Source: Sphingobacteriaceae bacterium (lineage in GTDB: Bacteria > Bacteroidota > Bacteroidia > Sphingobacteriales > Sphingobacteriaceae). Taken from it: DNA of 64,000 nucleotides. Of the stretch, positions 40,660-50,339 are shown piece by piece. The stretch lies in NCBI GenBank assembly GCA_014380615.1, contig JACMJM010000043.1, positions 106,848 through 170,847 on the forward strand, read 5' to 3'. A program made the translations under genes and the position numbers. The notes beneath the pieces were generated by a model. That model was not told where the DNA came from, made no database searches, and was given only the letters and a program-made list of their open reading frames with translations. How positions within the stretch are numbered: the stretch's first letter is position 1; each line of letters begins with the position of its first letter.

Positions 40660-41604
40660 ATGTTGGTTTTTGGGACTGAAATGCATTTGGTTACTTTGAT
40701 TTTCATAATTCTGGAAGTCATCATGTTTTTCTATCAGCTGGTTTATTATCTCTATCGCCCTGAAGACAAAAATCGATTCTGGTACCTCACTCTATTGTTC
40801 TTACTTATTACATATAATGTAACCGGAGGTCTTTTTCCGGACCCTAATATTGATATACCCATTGTAACCCAAAATATTCTGGCATATGGAAGTGGTTTTC
40901 TAATGGCCTCATACTTTCCTTTCTATTTTTACAAAGGGTTTGAATTGAAAACATTACGCTTCCATGCCATCTACGGCGTTCCCTTATTTCTGCTTGTGCC
41001 ATTTATTGTTTTCTTTGTGATTGCTTACTCTATAAACAGGAATCTTGATATTGCAATAAAATATGGGGTTATCATACCCTTCTTTTACTCACTGGTTTTG
41101 TTATGGGCCATTAGTAAAGCGGTTATAATAAAATACAGAGATAGAACAAATCGTAAGGACCTTATAGAAGTAATAGCAGTTTATTGTGCTGTTATCCCCT
41201 GGGCATCAATGACAGTGCTATCTTATTTTCATGTCAGCCAGTTTGTGGAGGTTATGGTTACCAATGGAGGCTTCATTGTAATTTCAATTTTATTTATCAG
41301 CCGTTCCATTACAAACGCAAGGCTTGAATATCAGCGGCTCCTTGAACTCGATTCAAACGGAAACGGGATATCATCTTTCGAAGAAAATTGTAAGCTCTAT
41401 CAATTAACCTGTAGGGAAATGGAAATTGTGCGGTTGGTACGAGAAGGACACAAATATAAAACCATAGGTGAAGCTCTTTTTATTTCAGAGAGAACCGTTA
41501 GAACACACGTTCAAAATATCTTCCTGAAGGTAGAAGCCAACAATAAAGTCGACCTGTTAAATAAGCTGGGTGAAAATAGAAACTCCTCTTCTATTTCAGC
41601 TTAG
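40660..41604 (+). CDS. membrane-anchored LuxR-type transcription regulator
   Basis: 314 residues. About seven hydrophobic segments fill residues 1-230 (LVTLIFIILEVIMFF; LVPFIVFFVIAYSI; FFYSLVLLWAISKAV; FIVISILFIS). A C-terminal LuxR HTH follows (LTCREMEIVRLVREGHKYK, ISERTVRTHVQNIFLKV). It likely senses a membrane or external signal and regulates nearby ICE genes; target not known. It may start at 40681, the second Met, after a short N-terminal extension. Confidence 0.8.
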   Translation: MLVFGTEMHLVTLIFIILEVIMFFYQLVYYLYRPEDKNRFWYLTLLFLLITYNVTGGLFPDPNIDIPIVTQNILAYGSGFLMASYFPFYFYKGFELKTLRFHAIYGVPLFLLVPFIVFFVIAYSINRNLDIAIKYGVIIPFFYSLVLLWAISKAVIIKYRDRTNRKDLIEVIAVYCAVIPWASMTVLSYFHVSQFVEVMVTNGGFIVISILFISRSITNARLEYQRLLELDSNGNGISSFEENCKLYQLTCREMEIVRLVREGHKYKTIGEALFISERTVRTHVQNIFLKVEANNKVDLLNKLGENRNSSSISA

Positions 41605-41622
41605 AAGCCCTTTTTTCAATAA

Positions 41623-41713
41623 AATACGTCTTTTTACGTAGACCATTTAGTATAAATGACGTATTGTTTCATGTATGATAATGCCTGAATTTTGCTTCTG
41701 CATCAAATGAAAC
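41623..41713. promoter_or_regulatory. inverted repeats upstream of rteC-like gene
   Basis: AATACGTC (41623-41630) with GACGTATT (41658-41665), then GTTTCAT (41666-41672) with ATGAAAC (41707-41713). The second repeat ends 4 bases before the start at 41717. They may be binding sites for the upstream LuxR protein or for RteC. Confidence 0.5.
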
Positions 41714-41716
41714 ACT

Positions 41717-42571
41717 ATGAAAAAATTTATAACAGACCTGACAGCAGCATGGGACAATGAGCTTCAGATTATTCAAGCCAACGAGGAACAAATTATCAAA
41801 ATTTGCGAAGCTGCAATCAATGTTACTAAGAAAGCACTTTCGGAATTAAGAGCCGAATTACTCAGAACTGATTTCCAAAGCAAAGAGGAAGAAATTTGGT
41901 TTTTTAAAGAGGCCAAGCCGTCAATATTAAGTAAACTAATTTATTACGATAAACTCTATCATCTTGAAATCAGAAGACCTTTGGGAAGAGAGAAGCTTGT
42001 ACGAAAATATTTGGAAAATGAAATGCTTCATTTAGAACATAGCTATGATAGCTATTCTGAATTCTATTTCTACTATCGAACGGGGCAAGCCTCATTAGAT
42101 GAGGTTTACTTTACAAGAGGATTGCAATCGGAAAGCACTAATTGGGAAGCAACAGCATTTGACGCTGATCCCAATCTATCTACCGGATATGATTGCAAAG
42201 TTGCGAGAATCATAGCCCAAGATATGTTATTACAATATTTAAACACTGAGATACGGAGATTGAAAGGAATATCATTCACGTCCCTAAGCCACACACCTCA
42301 AAACTCAAATCTTCAATGGACTGGCCCGAAAACAGGCTTAGTTGAACTCATTTATGCCTTAGCACAAGCCGGAGTGTTCAATAACGGGAAAGCTGATTAT
42401 AAAGAGATCGCACAACATTTCGAAACCATGTTTAATATCCCTTTAGATAATATTTACAAGATTTTTGAGAAAATCAGATCGCGAGAGTGCGGGCCTACTA
42501 CCTTTTTAGATTCCGTAAAAGTAAAACTGATTGACTACACAGAAAAATTCCATCAGCTAAGAATCAATTAG
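41717..42571 (+). CDS. rteC: RteC-like regulator
   Basis: 284 residues matching the RteC family in length and pattern: helical N-terminus, LIYYDKLYHLEIRRPLG, EHSYDSYSEFYFYYRTGQASLDEVYFTRG at the centre (read as separate blocks), and HTH-like FNNGKADYKEIAQHFETMF at the end. In CTnDOT, RteC activates the excision operon. A terminator follows at 42591-42616, before the tra operon. Confidence 0.85.
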   Translation: MKKFITDLTAAWDNELQIIQANEEQIIKICEAAINVTKKALSELRAELLRTDFQSKEEEIWFFKEAKPSILSKLIYYDKLYHLEIRRPLGREKLVRKYLENEMLHLEHSYDSYSEFYFYYRTGQASLDEVYFTRGLQSESTNWEATAFDADPNLSTGYDCKVARIIAQDMLLQYLNTEIRRLKGISFTSLSHTPQNSNLQWTGPKTGLVELIYALAQAGVFNNGKADYKEIAQHFETMFNIPLDNIYKIFEKIRSRECGPTTFLDSVKVKLIDYTEKFHQLRIN

Positions 42572-42590
42572 ATTCAATAATCAATTTTTG

Positions 42591-42616
42591 AAACCGGCAG
42601 CTAAACTCGCCGGTTT
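42591..42616 (+). terminator. terminator after rteC
   Basis: AAACCGGC (42591-42598) with GCCGGTTT (42609-42616), then a T run. It sits before the tra operon, so tra genes have their own promoter. Confidence 0.85.
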
Positions 42617-42687
42617 TTTTATTCCATCTATAACCACATTCCGCCAATTCGGCCCTTCTCCGTCACTTCGGATGGGGAGTTTTTTAA

Positions 42688-43347
42688 ATGTACCACGGTT
42701 CATTTGGTTCCATCCCACCTTTGAGTAAATCAAAAACAAACGCTATGTTTTCACAAATCTCCTGGCAGCAATACTTTGCTTATGTAGCAGTTACAGGACT
42801 GCTTTATTACATCGTGGTGGTAGCTCTCTACTATCGAAATCAATTGTTCAGATTAGTTAAGAACCCGCTTAAACAGGGTGATGAACTACCTACTAAAAAC
42901 TCTTATGTTTCTTACAATCAACAAGACATTCTGGGAAAAGCAGTTGACTTTAATAGTCCTGATTCAATTGCCGCGACAGACCTCCAGTTTGCCGGTGATA
43001 ACGAGGATACTTTTGAAGATTCGGAACCTGACTTGCCTCTGTCACAAAATGAGCATACAAAAACCTCAAACCAGGCTTTGGGAGATTCGGAAGGGTTTAC
43101 AAATGAGTTTAAAAACAATCTTTCCATTCTAAAAGAAGCAGAGGGTACTAAAGACGAATTCATCTCATTATTTACTAATACTGCCTCTAAATACCCCGGC
43201 CTTAATAACGCTTCAACTTTACAAACGCTCAATCTCTTCATACTCGAATTAATATCCGCTCAGGAATTAGGGTTCCTAATTTCTGCTCAGGAGCTGGGCG
43301 AATATTGGGAAGAGTCCTTTCAAATATCATCATCTGTAAATCAATAA
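42688..43347 (+). CDS. conjugal transfer membrane protein, first gene of tra operon
   Basis: 219 residues from 42688, or 200 from ATG 42745 (MFSQISWQQYFAYVAVTGLL). One membrane segment (YFAYVAVTGLLYYIVVVALYY) is followed by a long acidic, probably cytoplasmic or periplasmic tail with repeated AQELGFLISAQELG near the end. Ten bases separate it from the DUF4134 gene. Not a recognised Tra family; role is inferred from its operon position. Confidence 0.6.
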   Translation: MYHGSFGSIPPLSKSKTNAMFSQISWQQYFAYVAVTGLLYYIVVVALYYRNQLFRLVKNPLKQGDELPTKNSYVSYNQQDILGKAVDFNSPDSIAATDLQFAGDNEDTFEDSEPDLPLSQNEHTKTSNQALGDSEGFTNEFKNNLSILKEAEGTKDEFISLFTNTASKYPGLNNASTLQTLNLFILELISAQELGFLISAQELGEYWEESFQISSSVNQ

Positions 43348-43356
43348 AATCTAATT

Positions 43357-43698
43357 ATGAAAAATCTATCAAATTCTATCAAAACATCATTCCGAGGAAT
43401 CTTCGAATCGCTAAAATTTCTCGCAGTTATCGTCCTTTTAAACATTCAGGAAAGCTTTGCCCAAGATGGAAATGCAGGGATAAACGAAGCTACAAGCAAA
43501 GTGAAAAGTTATTTCGACACAGGAACAGATCTTATGTACGCCATAGGTGCTGTAGTGGGATTGGTTGGTGCGATCAAGGTTTATCAGAAATGGAATAGCG
43601 GAGATCATGATACGGGCAAGGTGGCATCTGCCTGGTTCGGAAGCTGTGTATTTCTGGTAATAGTTGCAACAGTGCTTCAATCATTTTTTGGAATATAG
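43357..43698 (+). CDS. traE: TraE-like (DUF4134) conjugation protein
   Basis: 113 residues. The signal-like N-terminal segment ends in ESFAQDGNAGINEA; the rest has two membrane helices (LMYAIGAVVGLVGAI; FGSCVFLVIVATVLQSF) around YQKWNSGDHDTGKVASAW, the DUF4134 core. Probably a small inner-membrane pilin-like or VirB2/3-like subunit. Confidence 0.85.
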   Translation: MKNLSNSIKTSFRGIFESLKFLAVIVLLNIQESFAQDGNAGINEATSKVKSYFDTGTDLMYAIGAVVGLVGAIKVYQKWNSGDHDTGKVASAWFGSCVFLVIVATVLQSFFGI

Positions 43699-43700
43699 CT

Positions 43701-44060
43701 ATGGCAAGCATCTATCAAATAAACAAAGGAATTAACAAGCCTATAGAGTTCAAGGGCTTGAAAGCTCAATACATCGCCTATCTCGGTATTGGCCTTGTGA
43801 TACTGCTTGTTCTCTTCGCGATTATGTATATCATAGGAATTAACCTTTTTGTATGCATCGCCATAATTGCGATATCTGGCACCGCTTTATTTATGAACGT
43901 GTTTCGCCTGAGTAGTAAATACGGGCAATATGGTTTAATGAAAAAAGCATCAAAAAGATATATCCCTGTTTTTATCAAGATCAAGTCCAGGAAGATTTTC
44001 ACTCAATTGAATAAAGTCTCATTTAAGGGAAGGAAGGAGGATTTATGGCAAAGGAAATAG
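43701..44060 (+). CDS. traF: TraF-like (DUF4133) conjugation protein
   Basis: 119 residues. INKGINKPIEFKGLKAQYI is the DUF4133 start, followed by two hydrophobic helices (YLGIGLVILLVLFAIMYII; FVCIAIIAISGTALF). It is VirB3-like in size and position. Its end overlaps the start of traG by 16 bases, where GGAAGGAGG gives a clear ribosome binding site. Confidence 0.85.
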   Translation: MASIYQINKGINKPIEFKGLKAQYIAYLGIGLVILLVLFAIMYIIGINLFVCIAIIAISGTALFMNVFRLSSKYGQYGLMKKASKRYIPVFIKIKSRKIFTQLNKVSFKGRKEDLWQRK

Positions 44061-46528
44061 AATTAGAAAAGATGTTTCCAATTTACAAAGTTGAGAATAA
44101 CAGTATTATCTCGATGTCGGGGGATATTACAATTGCCTATAAAGTTGAACTCCCGGAAATCTTTACTCTTTCAAATAGTGAGTATGAAGCTTTCCACCAG
44201 GCATGGGTAAAAGCCATTCGTATACTTCCTAAGCATACTTGTTTTCACAAGCAAGATTGGTTTATCCAGGACGACTATAAGGCTAACTTCAATAAAGCAG
44301 ATTTCTCTACACCTGGGTTTTTATCCGGTGCAAGTGAGAAGTTTTTCAACGAAAGGACTTACTTAAAGCATCAGTGCTATATTTTTCTGTCAAAAAAGCC
44401 TGATGGAAGGCGGGATAATAGCTCGGCATTCTCTTCTCTATTCAGACGTTCTGTAGTGCCTAACGAGGTATTGAGCGAAAGCTTTTTAGCGGATTTTTTT
44501 GATAAGTCTAATCAGTTTGAACAGATAATGATCGACAGCGGCTTTGTAAAACTGAAACGTTTATCGGTTAAGGATTTAACAGGCGATGATAAACAACCTG
44601 GTCTGATAGAACGCTACTGCTTTCTGCTTGATGATGCTGAACGAGCCACTTTAAGGGACATCCATCTGAAGGATGAAATTAAGATAGGGAACCAATTTTG
44701 TCAGCTATATACTTTATCAGAAACTGAAAATCTACCTGCTCTTTGCGGTTCACGAATCAACTATGAGAAATACAGCACAGATAGAACTAAATCTAGTATT
44801 GGATTTGCTTCGCCACTGGGCTTGTTACTTAGCCGGAACCACATCTTTAATCAATACATTTTTATTGATGATGCAGCGAAGACCCTAAAGCAGCTGGAAG
44901 CTAAAAGGCTGCGCTTACAATCTCTTTCTGCATACTCACGCGAAAACGCTATCAGCAGAGATGCTACGCAGGATTTTTTAAATGAGGCAATTGGTCAGCA
45001 AAGACTACCTGTAAAAGTGCATTTCAATGTACTGGCCTGGACAGGTGATCCAAACGAGAAAAAAGAGTTAAAGACTGATGTTGCTTCTGCTATAGCTCAA
45101 ATGGACGCTACTGCGAAGCAGGAAACCGATGGCGCTCCCCAGATATGGTGGGCGGGCTTGCCTGGCAATGAGTCAGATTTTCCAATGAACGACACGTTTG
45201 ATACGTTTGCAGAGCAGGCCTGCTGTTTTCTCAACCTGGAAACCAATTACAAGACTTCATTGAGTTCTATAGGCATTCGTTTAGGCGACAGGTTAACTGG
45301 TACACCTGTTCATGTAGATATATCCGACGAGCCCATGCAACGGGGTGTTTGTACAAACCGCAATAAATTCATTTTGGGTCCTTCCGGCTCTGGGAAGTCA
45401 TTTTTCACTAACCACATGGTAAGGAGTTACTATGAACAAGGCACACATATTCTTTTGGTTGATGTAGGTCATAGTTATAAAGGCCTCTGCGAAATGGTAG
45501 GAGGATATTACTTCACCTATGATGAAGCAGATCCTATTCGGTTTAATCCTTTTTACTTAAGCAAAGGCACAATCCTCGATACCGAAAAGAAGGAAAGTCT
45601 TAAAAGTTTAATCCTGGCTCTCTGGAAAAAACAGGATGAGGTTTTGGAACGGCCAGAATATGTTGCCTTATCAAATGCGATTCAGGGGTATTATGAGAAG
45701 CTATCGGATATGCCCGACTTATTCCCCTGCTTCGATTCGTTTTATGACTACCTAAAAAACGAATTTGCTATTCAGCTTAAAGCTGATAATGTGAAGGAAA
45801 GGCACTTTGACCTTGACAATCTATTGTACGTTTTGAAGCCATTCTATAAAGATGGAGAGTTTGGCTACTTGCTGAATGCTACAGAAAACCTGGAACTTCT
45901 TACTGAGCGCTTTATCGTATTTGAACTTGACAACATCAAAGATCATCCAATACTATTTCCGGTAGTGACCCTCATAATCATGGAGACCTTTATCACTAAG
46001 ATGCGAAAGCTTAATGGGATTCGAAAAATGATTTTGATTGAGGAAGCCTGGAAAGCAATAGCCAAAGAAGGAATGGCTGAATACATAAAATACCTGTTTA
46101 AAACTGTTCGAAAATTCTTCGGTGAGGCAATAGTGGTAACTCAGGAAATAGAAGATATCATCAGTTCGTCGGTGGTAAAGGAGACAATTATTAATAATTC
46201 GGACTGCAAAATTCTTTTAGACCAATCCAAGTATCAGAACAAATTCGATATCATTCAGGATCTGCTAGGCCTTTCAGAAAAAGAGAAGGTTCAAATACTC
46301 TCACTAAATAAAGCAAACGATCCTAAACGAAAGTACAAAGAAGTCTTCATCAGTCTTGGTGGCCAATTAAGTAAAGTATACCGTACTGAAGTTAGCCCGG
46401 AAGAATATTTAACCTACACTACTGAAGAGAGCGAAAAATTAAAGGTTCAGCAATATGCTTTAAAGTATGGCAGCATACAAAAAGGGATAACCATGCTGGC
46501 AAGAGAACTAACCACTAAAGAAAGCTAA
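44045..46528 (+). CDS. traG: TraG-like conjugation ATPase (VirB4 family)
   Basis: 827 residues. The N-terminal domain is the usual TraG start (FPIYKVENNSIISMSGDI). Walker A GPSGSGKSFFTNHM is near residue 447, Walker B MILIEEAWKAI near 663. GGAAGGAGG lies just before the ATG, unusual in this phylum and probably needed for overlap translation. It powers the transfer apparatus. The length fits the family. Confidence 0.93.
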   Translation: MAKEIELEKMFPIYKVENNSIISMSGDITIAYKVELPEIFTLSNSEYEAFHQAWVKAIRILPKHTCFHKQDWFIQDDYKANFNKADFSTPGFLSGASEKFFNERTYLKHQCYIFLSKKPDGRRDNSSAFSSLFRRSVVPNEVLSESFLADFFDKSNQFEQIMIDSGFVKLKRLSVKDLTGDDKQPGLIERYCFLLDDAERATLRDIHLKDEIKIGNQFCQLYTLSETENLPALCGSRINYEKYSTDRTKSSIGFASPLGLLLSRNHIFNQYIFIDDAAKTLKQLEAKRLRLQSLSAYSRENAISRDATQDFLNEAIGQQRLPVKVHFNVLAWTGDPNEKKELKTDVASAIAQMDATAKQETDGAPQIWWAGLPGNESDFPMNDTFDTFAEQACCFLNLETNYKTSLSSIGIRLGDRLTGTPVHVDISDEPMQRGVCTNRNKFILGPSGSGKSFFTNHMVRSYYEQGTHILLVDVGHSYKGLCEMVGGYYFTYDEADPIRFNPFYLSKGTILDTEKKESLKSLILALWKKQDEVLERPEYVALSNAIQGYYEKLSDMPDLFPCFDSFYDYLKNEFAIQLKADNVKERHFDLDNLLYVLKPFYKDGEFGYLLNATENLELLTERFIVFELDNIKDHPILFPVVTLIIMETFITKMRKLNGIRKMILIEEAWKAIAKEGMAEYIKYLFKTVRKFFGEAIVVTQEIEDIISSSVVKETIINNSDCKILLDQSKYQNKFDIIQDLLGLSEKEKVQILSLNKANDPKRKYKEVFISLGGQLSKVYRTEVSPEEYLTYTTEESEKLKVQQYALKYGSIQKGITMLARELTTKES

Positions 46529-46529
46529 T

Positions 46530-47222
46530 ATGAAAAAATTAATGATCTATATGCCAGCCAGTATGATTGTGCTGATGGTATCACTACCTGCCAGCAATGC
46601 AAATGCACAGGTTGCAGTTTTAGAAGTTATAAAGGCCGGAGTAAAAAAAGTTATTAAAGCGGTCGACCTGAAAGTTCAACGGCTCCAAAATGAAACTTTG
46701 TGGCTTCAAAATGCACAAAAGGCTATGGAGAACCAGCTATCAAAGCTGAAGCTAACTGAAATTTCTTCGTGGACCGAGCGGCAAAAGGAACTTTACAGCA
46801 AATATTATACGGATTTATGGAAAGTAAAGGCCACAATATCCTATTACCAACGGGTTAAAGAGATCACTATCAAACAGGTTTTCCTGGTTGAAGAGTATAA
46901 AAAAGCATGGTCATTGGCTAAGCAGGACAAAAACTTCAATGTTGAAGAGCTCCGCTATATGTACGATGTGTACTCTGGCATCCTCAAAGAAAGTGCAAAT
47001 AATCTCGACCAGGTTCTTCTTATAATAAATTCCTTTAAAACCCAAATGACTGATGCTAAACGGCTAGAACTCATAAATGCCGCAGCAGACAGAATCGATC
47101 AAAATTATTCCGACCTCAGGGAATTCAACACCCAGAACATCCTGATGAGCTTGCAGCGTTCAAAAGCAAAAAATCAAATTCAAACAGTTCAAAAACTTTA
47201 CGGACTTCAAAAAACCAACTGA
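46530..47222 (+). CDS. conjugal transfer protein, helical secreted (paralogue 1 of 3)
   Basis: 230 residues with a signal peptide (MIYMPASMIVLMVSLPASNA-like) and helical body. WLQNAQKAMENQLSKLKLTE and LRYMYDVYSGILKESANNL resemble the following two products. It sits one base after traG. In other Bacteroidota ICEs this place is held by TraI-type (DUF4141-like) proteins; I see similar build but not certain identity. Confidence 0.65.
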   Translation: MKKLMIYMPASMIVLMVSLPASNANAQVAVLEVIKAGVKKVIKAVDLKVQRLQNETLWLQNAQKAMENQLSKLKLTEISSWTERQKELYSKYYTDLWKVKATISYYQRVKEITIKQVFLVEEYKKAWSLAKQDKNFNVEELRYMYDVYSGILKESANNLDQVLLIINSFKTQMTDAKRLELINAAADRIDQNYSDLREFNTQNILMSLQRSKAKNQIQTVQKLYGLQKTN

Positions 47223-47223
47223 T

Positions 47224-47853
47224 ATGAAAACGCGAATAATATTATTTCTGATGCTTATTACAGGTGTAACCCAGGCTCAGACATGGGAGGAGTTTTCAAA
47301 GCAAAAAGAAACTCAGAAAAAGTACCTGTTACAACAGCTTGCCGCGCTTAAGATGTATGCCGGATACTTAAAAAAGGGGTATACTATTGTAACAGACGGG
47401 CTGAATTCTATAAAAGGATTTACCAAAGCCGAGCTTAGTCTTCATGATAAATTCTTTAAGTCCAAAAGAATCGTAAACCCAGCCGTCATCAATCCCCAGA
47501 TGCTGGATGATATATACTTGTATCAGAGTTCAATACTAAAAAGGTTCAATGCCATACTTAGTACTTATTCTTTTCACAAGCGGGATATAGAATATCTTAA
47601 AGAGGTTTATCTGAATGTCTCTGATGAATGCAATAATGACCTGGCTGAATTGGTGCTAATCATGTCTCCGGGAGATTTGGAAATGACAGATGATGAACGA
47701 ATCAATCGTTTTGAAAAAATCCATCAAAGGATGCAATCAAAGTATCTCTTCTCTGAATCATTAACTAAGGATCTGAAACTTCTGGTTATTAAAAGACAAC
47801 AAAATATCCGAGAACAAAAGGCTTTCAAAGCTATAAATGGAATAATTAACTGA
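47224..47853 (+). CDS. conjugal transfer protein (paralogue 2 of 3)
   Basis: 209 residues. Signal peptide MKTRIILFLMLITGVTQAQT, then helical. LKMYAGYLKKGYTIVTDGL and IEYLKEVYLNVSDECNNDL parallel the third gene's LKNILADMKKGYQIVSKGY and IDYLSAVYNNLLTQSLRNL. Both also share a MTDDER/MSDDERL motif near residue 155. Their function in transfer is not known; TerB-like annotations exist for such proteins but I do not see that fold directly. Confidence 0.65.
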   Translation: MKTRIILFLMLITGVTQAQTWEEFSKQKETQKKYLLQQLAALKMYAGYLKKGYTIVTDGLNSIKGFTKAELSLHDKFFKSKRIVNPAVINPQMLDDIYLYQSSILKRFNAILSTYSFHKRDIEYLKEVYLNVSDECNNDLAELVLIMSPGDLEMTDDERINRFEKIHQRMQSKYLFSESLTKDLKLLVIKRQQNIREQKAFKAINGIIN

Positions 47854-47858
47854 TAATT

Positions 47859-48485
47859 ATGAAACATCTACTAATCATATTGCTGGCACTAGGCACCTTT
47901 TCTATATCAAGGGCGCAGTCAGCAGAAGTTCAGCAATTGTTGCTTAACTATGAAAAGCTTACCCAGCTAAAAAATATACTAGCGGATATGAAAAAGGGAT
48001 ATCAGATAGTAAGTAAAGGATACAACACCATCAAAGATATCTCAGAAGGAAACTTCAATCTCCATGAGACTTTTATAAATGGGTTAATGTCTGTGAGCCC
48101 TGTTATCAGGAATTATAGAAGAGTTCCCCAGATAATTAATTACCAAAAAAGTATTGTTCGAGAATATAAAGCCTCATTCACCAGATATAAAAGTAAGGGG
48201 ACATTTAGTATTTCGGAGATTGACTATCTGAGTGCCGTTTACAACAATCTCCTCACCCAAAGCCTTAGAAATCTGGATGAATTGGCTACTATTCTCACAT
48301 CTTCTAAATTAAGTATGAGTGATGATGAACGGCTAACTGCTATTGATAAAATCTTTGAGGACACAGAAGACAAACTTCAGTTTCTACGAGATTTTAATTC
48401 AAAAACCGACATTTTGGTAATTCAACGCCTAAAAGAGACACGAGATATAGAAGCTATCCAAAAGCTGCATCTCGGAAATCCTTAA
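47859..48485 (+). CDS. conjugal transfer protein (paralogue 3 of 3)
   Basis: 208 residues. Signal peptide MKHLLIILLALGTFSISRAQ; helical body clearly related to the preceding gene by KKGYQIVSKGYNTIKDISEG and MSDDERLTAIDKIF. It could form a hetero-oligomer with it in the periplasm. Position between traG and traJ agrees with a transfer role. Confidence 0.65.
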   Translation: MKHLLIILLALGTFSISRAQSAEVQQLLLNYEKLTQLKNILADMKKGYQIVSKGYNTIKDISEGNFNLHETFINGLMSVSPVIRNYRRVPQIINYQKSIVREYKASFTRYKSKGTFSISEIDYLSAVYNNLLTQSLRNLDELATILTSSKLSMSDDERLTAIDKIFEDTEDKLQFLRDFNSKTDILVIQRLKETRDIEAIQKLHLGNP

Positions 48486-48496
48486 AAATAACAAAC

Positions 48497-49708
48497 ATGA
48501 AAAAGCTAAAATTTTCAATCATCATTTTGATGGTTATAGGAGTCTTCATGCCTGGAATTTCGTTTGCCCAGGGTTTGGCAAGCGATATAAACGGGCTTCA
48601 ATCAGTACTGGATCAGGTTTACAAAGACATGATACCTCTGTGCAGTAAACTGATAAGCGTAGCAAGGGGAATAGCAGGTTTTGGTGCTTTGTGGTACATC
48701 GCATCAAGAGTTTGGAGGCAGATTGCAGCCGCAGAACCCATAGATTTTTATCCCTTATTACGCCCATTCGCTTTGGGTTTGGCAGTACTTCTTTTCCCTG
48801 CAGTCTTATCCCTTTTGAATGGGGTGCTTCAACCTATTGTTAGTGCAACCGGAGGTATGGTAAAGGATTCAAATAAAGCCATAGCCGCTCTATTAAAACA
48901 AAAAGAGTTAGAGATACAGCAATCTGAAACCTGGAAAATATATGTCGGTGCCGATGGAAGTGGTGATCGTGAGAAATGGTACAAGTACACCCATCCAAAA
49001 GACAAGGATGGCTTAGAAGAGAACATGATTGAAAGCCTGGGTAACGATATGAAATTTTGGATGGATAAACAGGCGTACAACTTCCGAAATTCAATTAAGC
49101 AGTGGATGAGCGAAGTATTACAAGTACTGTATGAATCCGCAGCATTATGCATCAACACCATACGGACTTTTTACCTGATAGTACTTGCAATTCTTGGGCC
49201 TTTAGTATTTGGATTTGCTGTGTTTGATGGGTTTCAGCATACCCTTACTGTCTGGCTGGCTAGATATGTTAATGTTTTTTTATGGTTGCCGGTATCCAAC
49301 ATCTTCGGCTCTATACTCGGAAAGATTCAGGAAAATATGTTGAAGCTGGATTTATCGCAACTGCAAGGTGGGGGCGATACCTTTTTTAGTTCGACAGATA
49401 CAGCTTACCTCATTTTTATGATTATTGGAATCATCGGTTACTTTACGGTTCCGGGAGTTGCAAACTATATCGTACACGCTGGGGGTGGAAACGCTCTGCT
49501 TCAAAAAGTAAACACCATCGTAAGCAATTCATCTAATAGCATTACATCAGCCGGAGCTTCTAATTCGGGTATGATGGCAGATGCTTTAGGCGACCAGCGA
49601 GGAAAGATGTCTCAAAGCATGGCGGGATTCGCCAACTCAAACGGGTACTTCAATAACGGAAAGGAAGGCTCATCCAAATTTCAGCACGACAAACTTTCAG
49701 GAAATTAA
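48497..49708 (+). CDS. traJ: TraJ-like conjugation membrane protein (VirB6-like)
   Basis: 403 residues. A signal segment (FSIIILMVIGVFMPGISFAQ) is followed by multiple membrane helices (LRPFALGLAVLLFPAVLSLL; FYLIVLAILGPLVFGFAVF; LIFMIIGIIGYFTVPGVANY). The TraJ-type loop AAEPIDFYPLLRP and the C-terminal polar Ser/Gly tail are typical. It would form the inner-membrane channel. Confidence 0.88.
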   Translation: MKKLKFSIIILMVIGVFMPGISFAQGLASDINGLQSVLDQVYKDMIPLCSKLISVARGIAGFGALWYIASRVWRQIAAAEPIDFYPLLRPFALGLAVLLFPAVLSLLNGVLQPIVSATGGMVKDSNKAIAALLKQKELEIQQSETWKIYVGADGSGDREKWYKYTHPKDKDGLEENMIESLGNDMKFWMDKQAYNFRNSIKQWMSEVLQVLYESAALCINTIRTFYLIVLAILGPLVFGFAVFDGFQHTLTVWLARYVNVFLWLPVSNIFGSILGKIQENMLKLDLSQLQGGGDTFFSSTDTAYLIFMIIGIIGYFTVPGVANYIVHAGGGNALLQKVNTIVSNSSNSITSAGASNSGMMADALGDQRGKMSQSMAGFANSNGYFNNGKEGSSKFQHDKLSGN

Positions 49709-49719
49709 ATCTAAATAAT

Positions 49720-50337
49720 ATGTTTCAGCAACTTAAAAATATAGATACAGCATTCCGGCATGTCCGAATATTCAGTATTGTAATAATAATAGGATGTTTC
49801 CTTTTATCTGGCTTCTCTTTAGTGAAAAGCTATCAGGCAACAGAAGATGCTCAAAACCGAATTTACATTTTAGCTAATGGTAAAGCCCTTGAAGCTTTCT
49901 CCGCAGGGCGGAAAGATAATATACTGGTTGAGGCAAGAGATCATATCCAAACTTTTCATCAGCACTTCTTTTCACTCGACCCTGACGATGAGGTTATTAA
50001 GACCAACATTACAAAGGCCCTTTATCTGGCAGACCAATCAGCTAAATCTGAGTATGATAATCTAAAGGAAAGCGGTTACTACTCAAATCTGATCTCAGCA
50101 AATATCAGCCAGGAAATCAATGTGGACAGTGTTCAAATTGATATTAGCCAATACCCTTATTCTTTTCGCTGCTACTCTACTCAAAAATTGATCAGGTCCA
50201 CATCTACAGCAACGCGAAATTTATTGACCGAGGGATTTCTGCGAAATGTGGCAAGATCAGATAATAACCCTCATGGCTTTCTGATTGAGCGATGGAAAAC
50301 GATTAGCAATAGAGATACAACCCTTCAACATCAATAG
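49720..50337 (+). CDS. traK: TraK-like conjugation protein (VirB8-like)
   Basis: 205 residues. One membrane helix (FSIVIIIGCFLLSGFSLVKS) and a periplasmic domain with the family's pattern (VEARDHIQTFHQHFFSLDPDDE) and late YPYSFRCYSTQKLIRST. Position between TraJ and TraL confirms it. Confidence 0.88.
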   Translation: MFQQLKNIDTAFRHVRIFSIVIIIGCFLLSGFSLVKSYQATEDAQNRIYILANGKALEAFSAGRKDNILVEARDHIQTFHQHFFSLDPDDEVIKTNITKALYLADQSAKSEYDNLKESGYYSNLISANISQEINVDSVQIDISQYPYSFRCYSTQKLIRSTSTATRNLLTEGFLRNVARSDNNPHGFLIERWKTISNRDTTLQHQ

Positions 50338-50339
50338 TC

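Noticed and set aside
48829..49161. Minus-strand frame inside traJ
   Set aside because: Opposite strand of a well-supported traJ gene, with no family resemblance.
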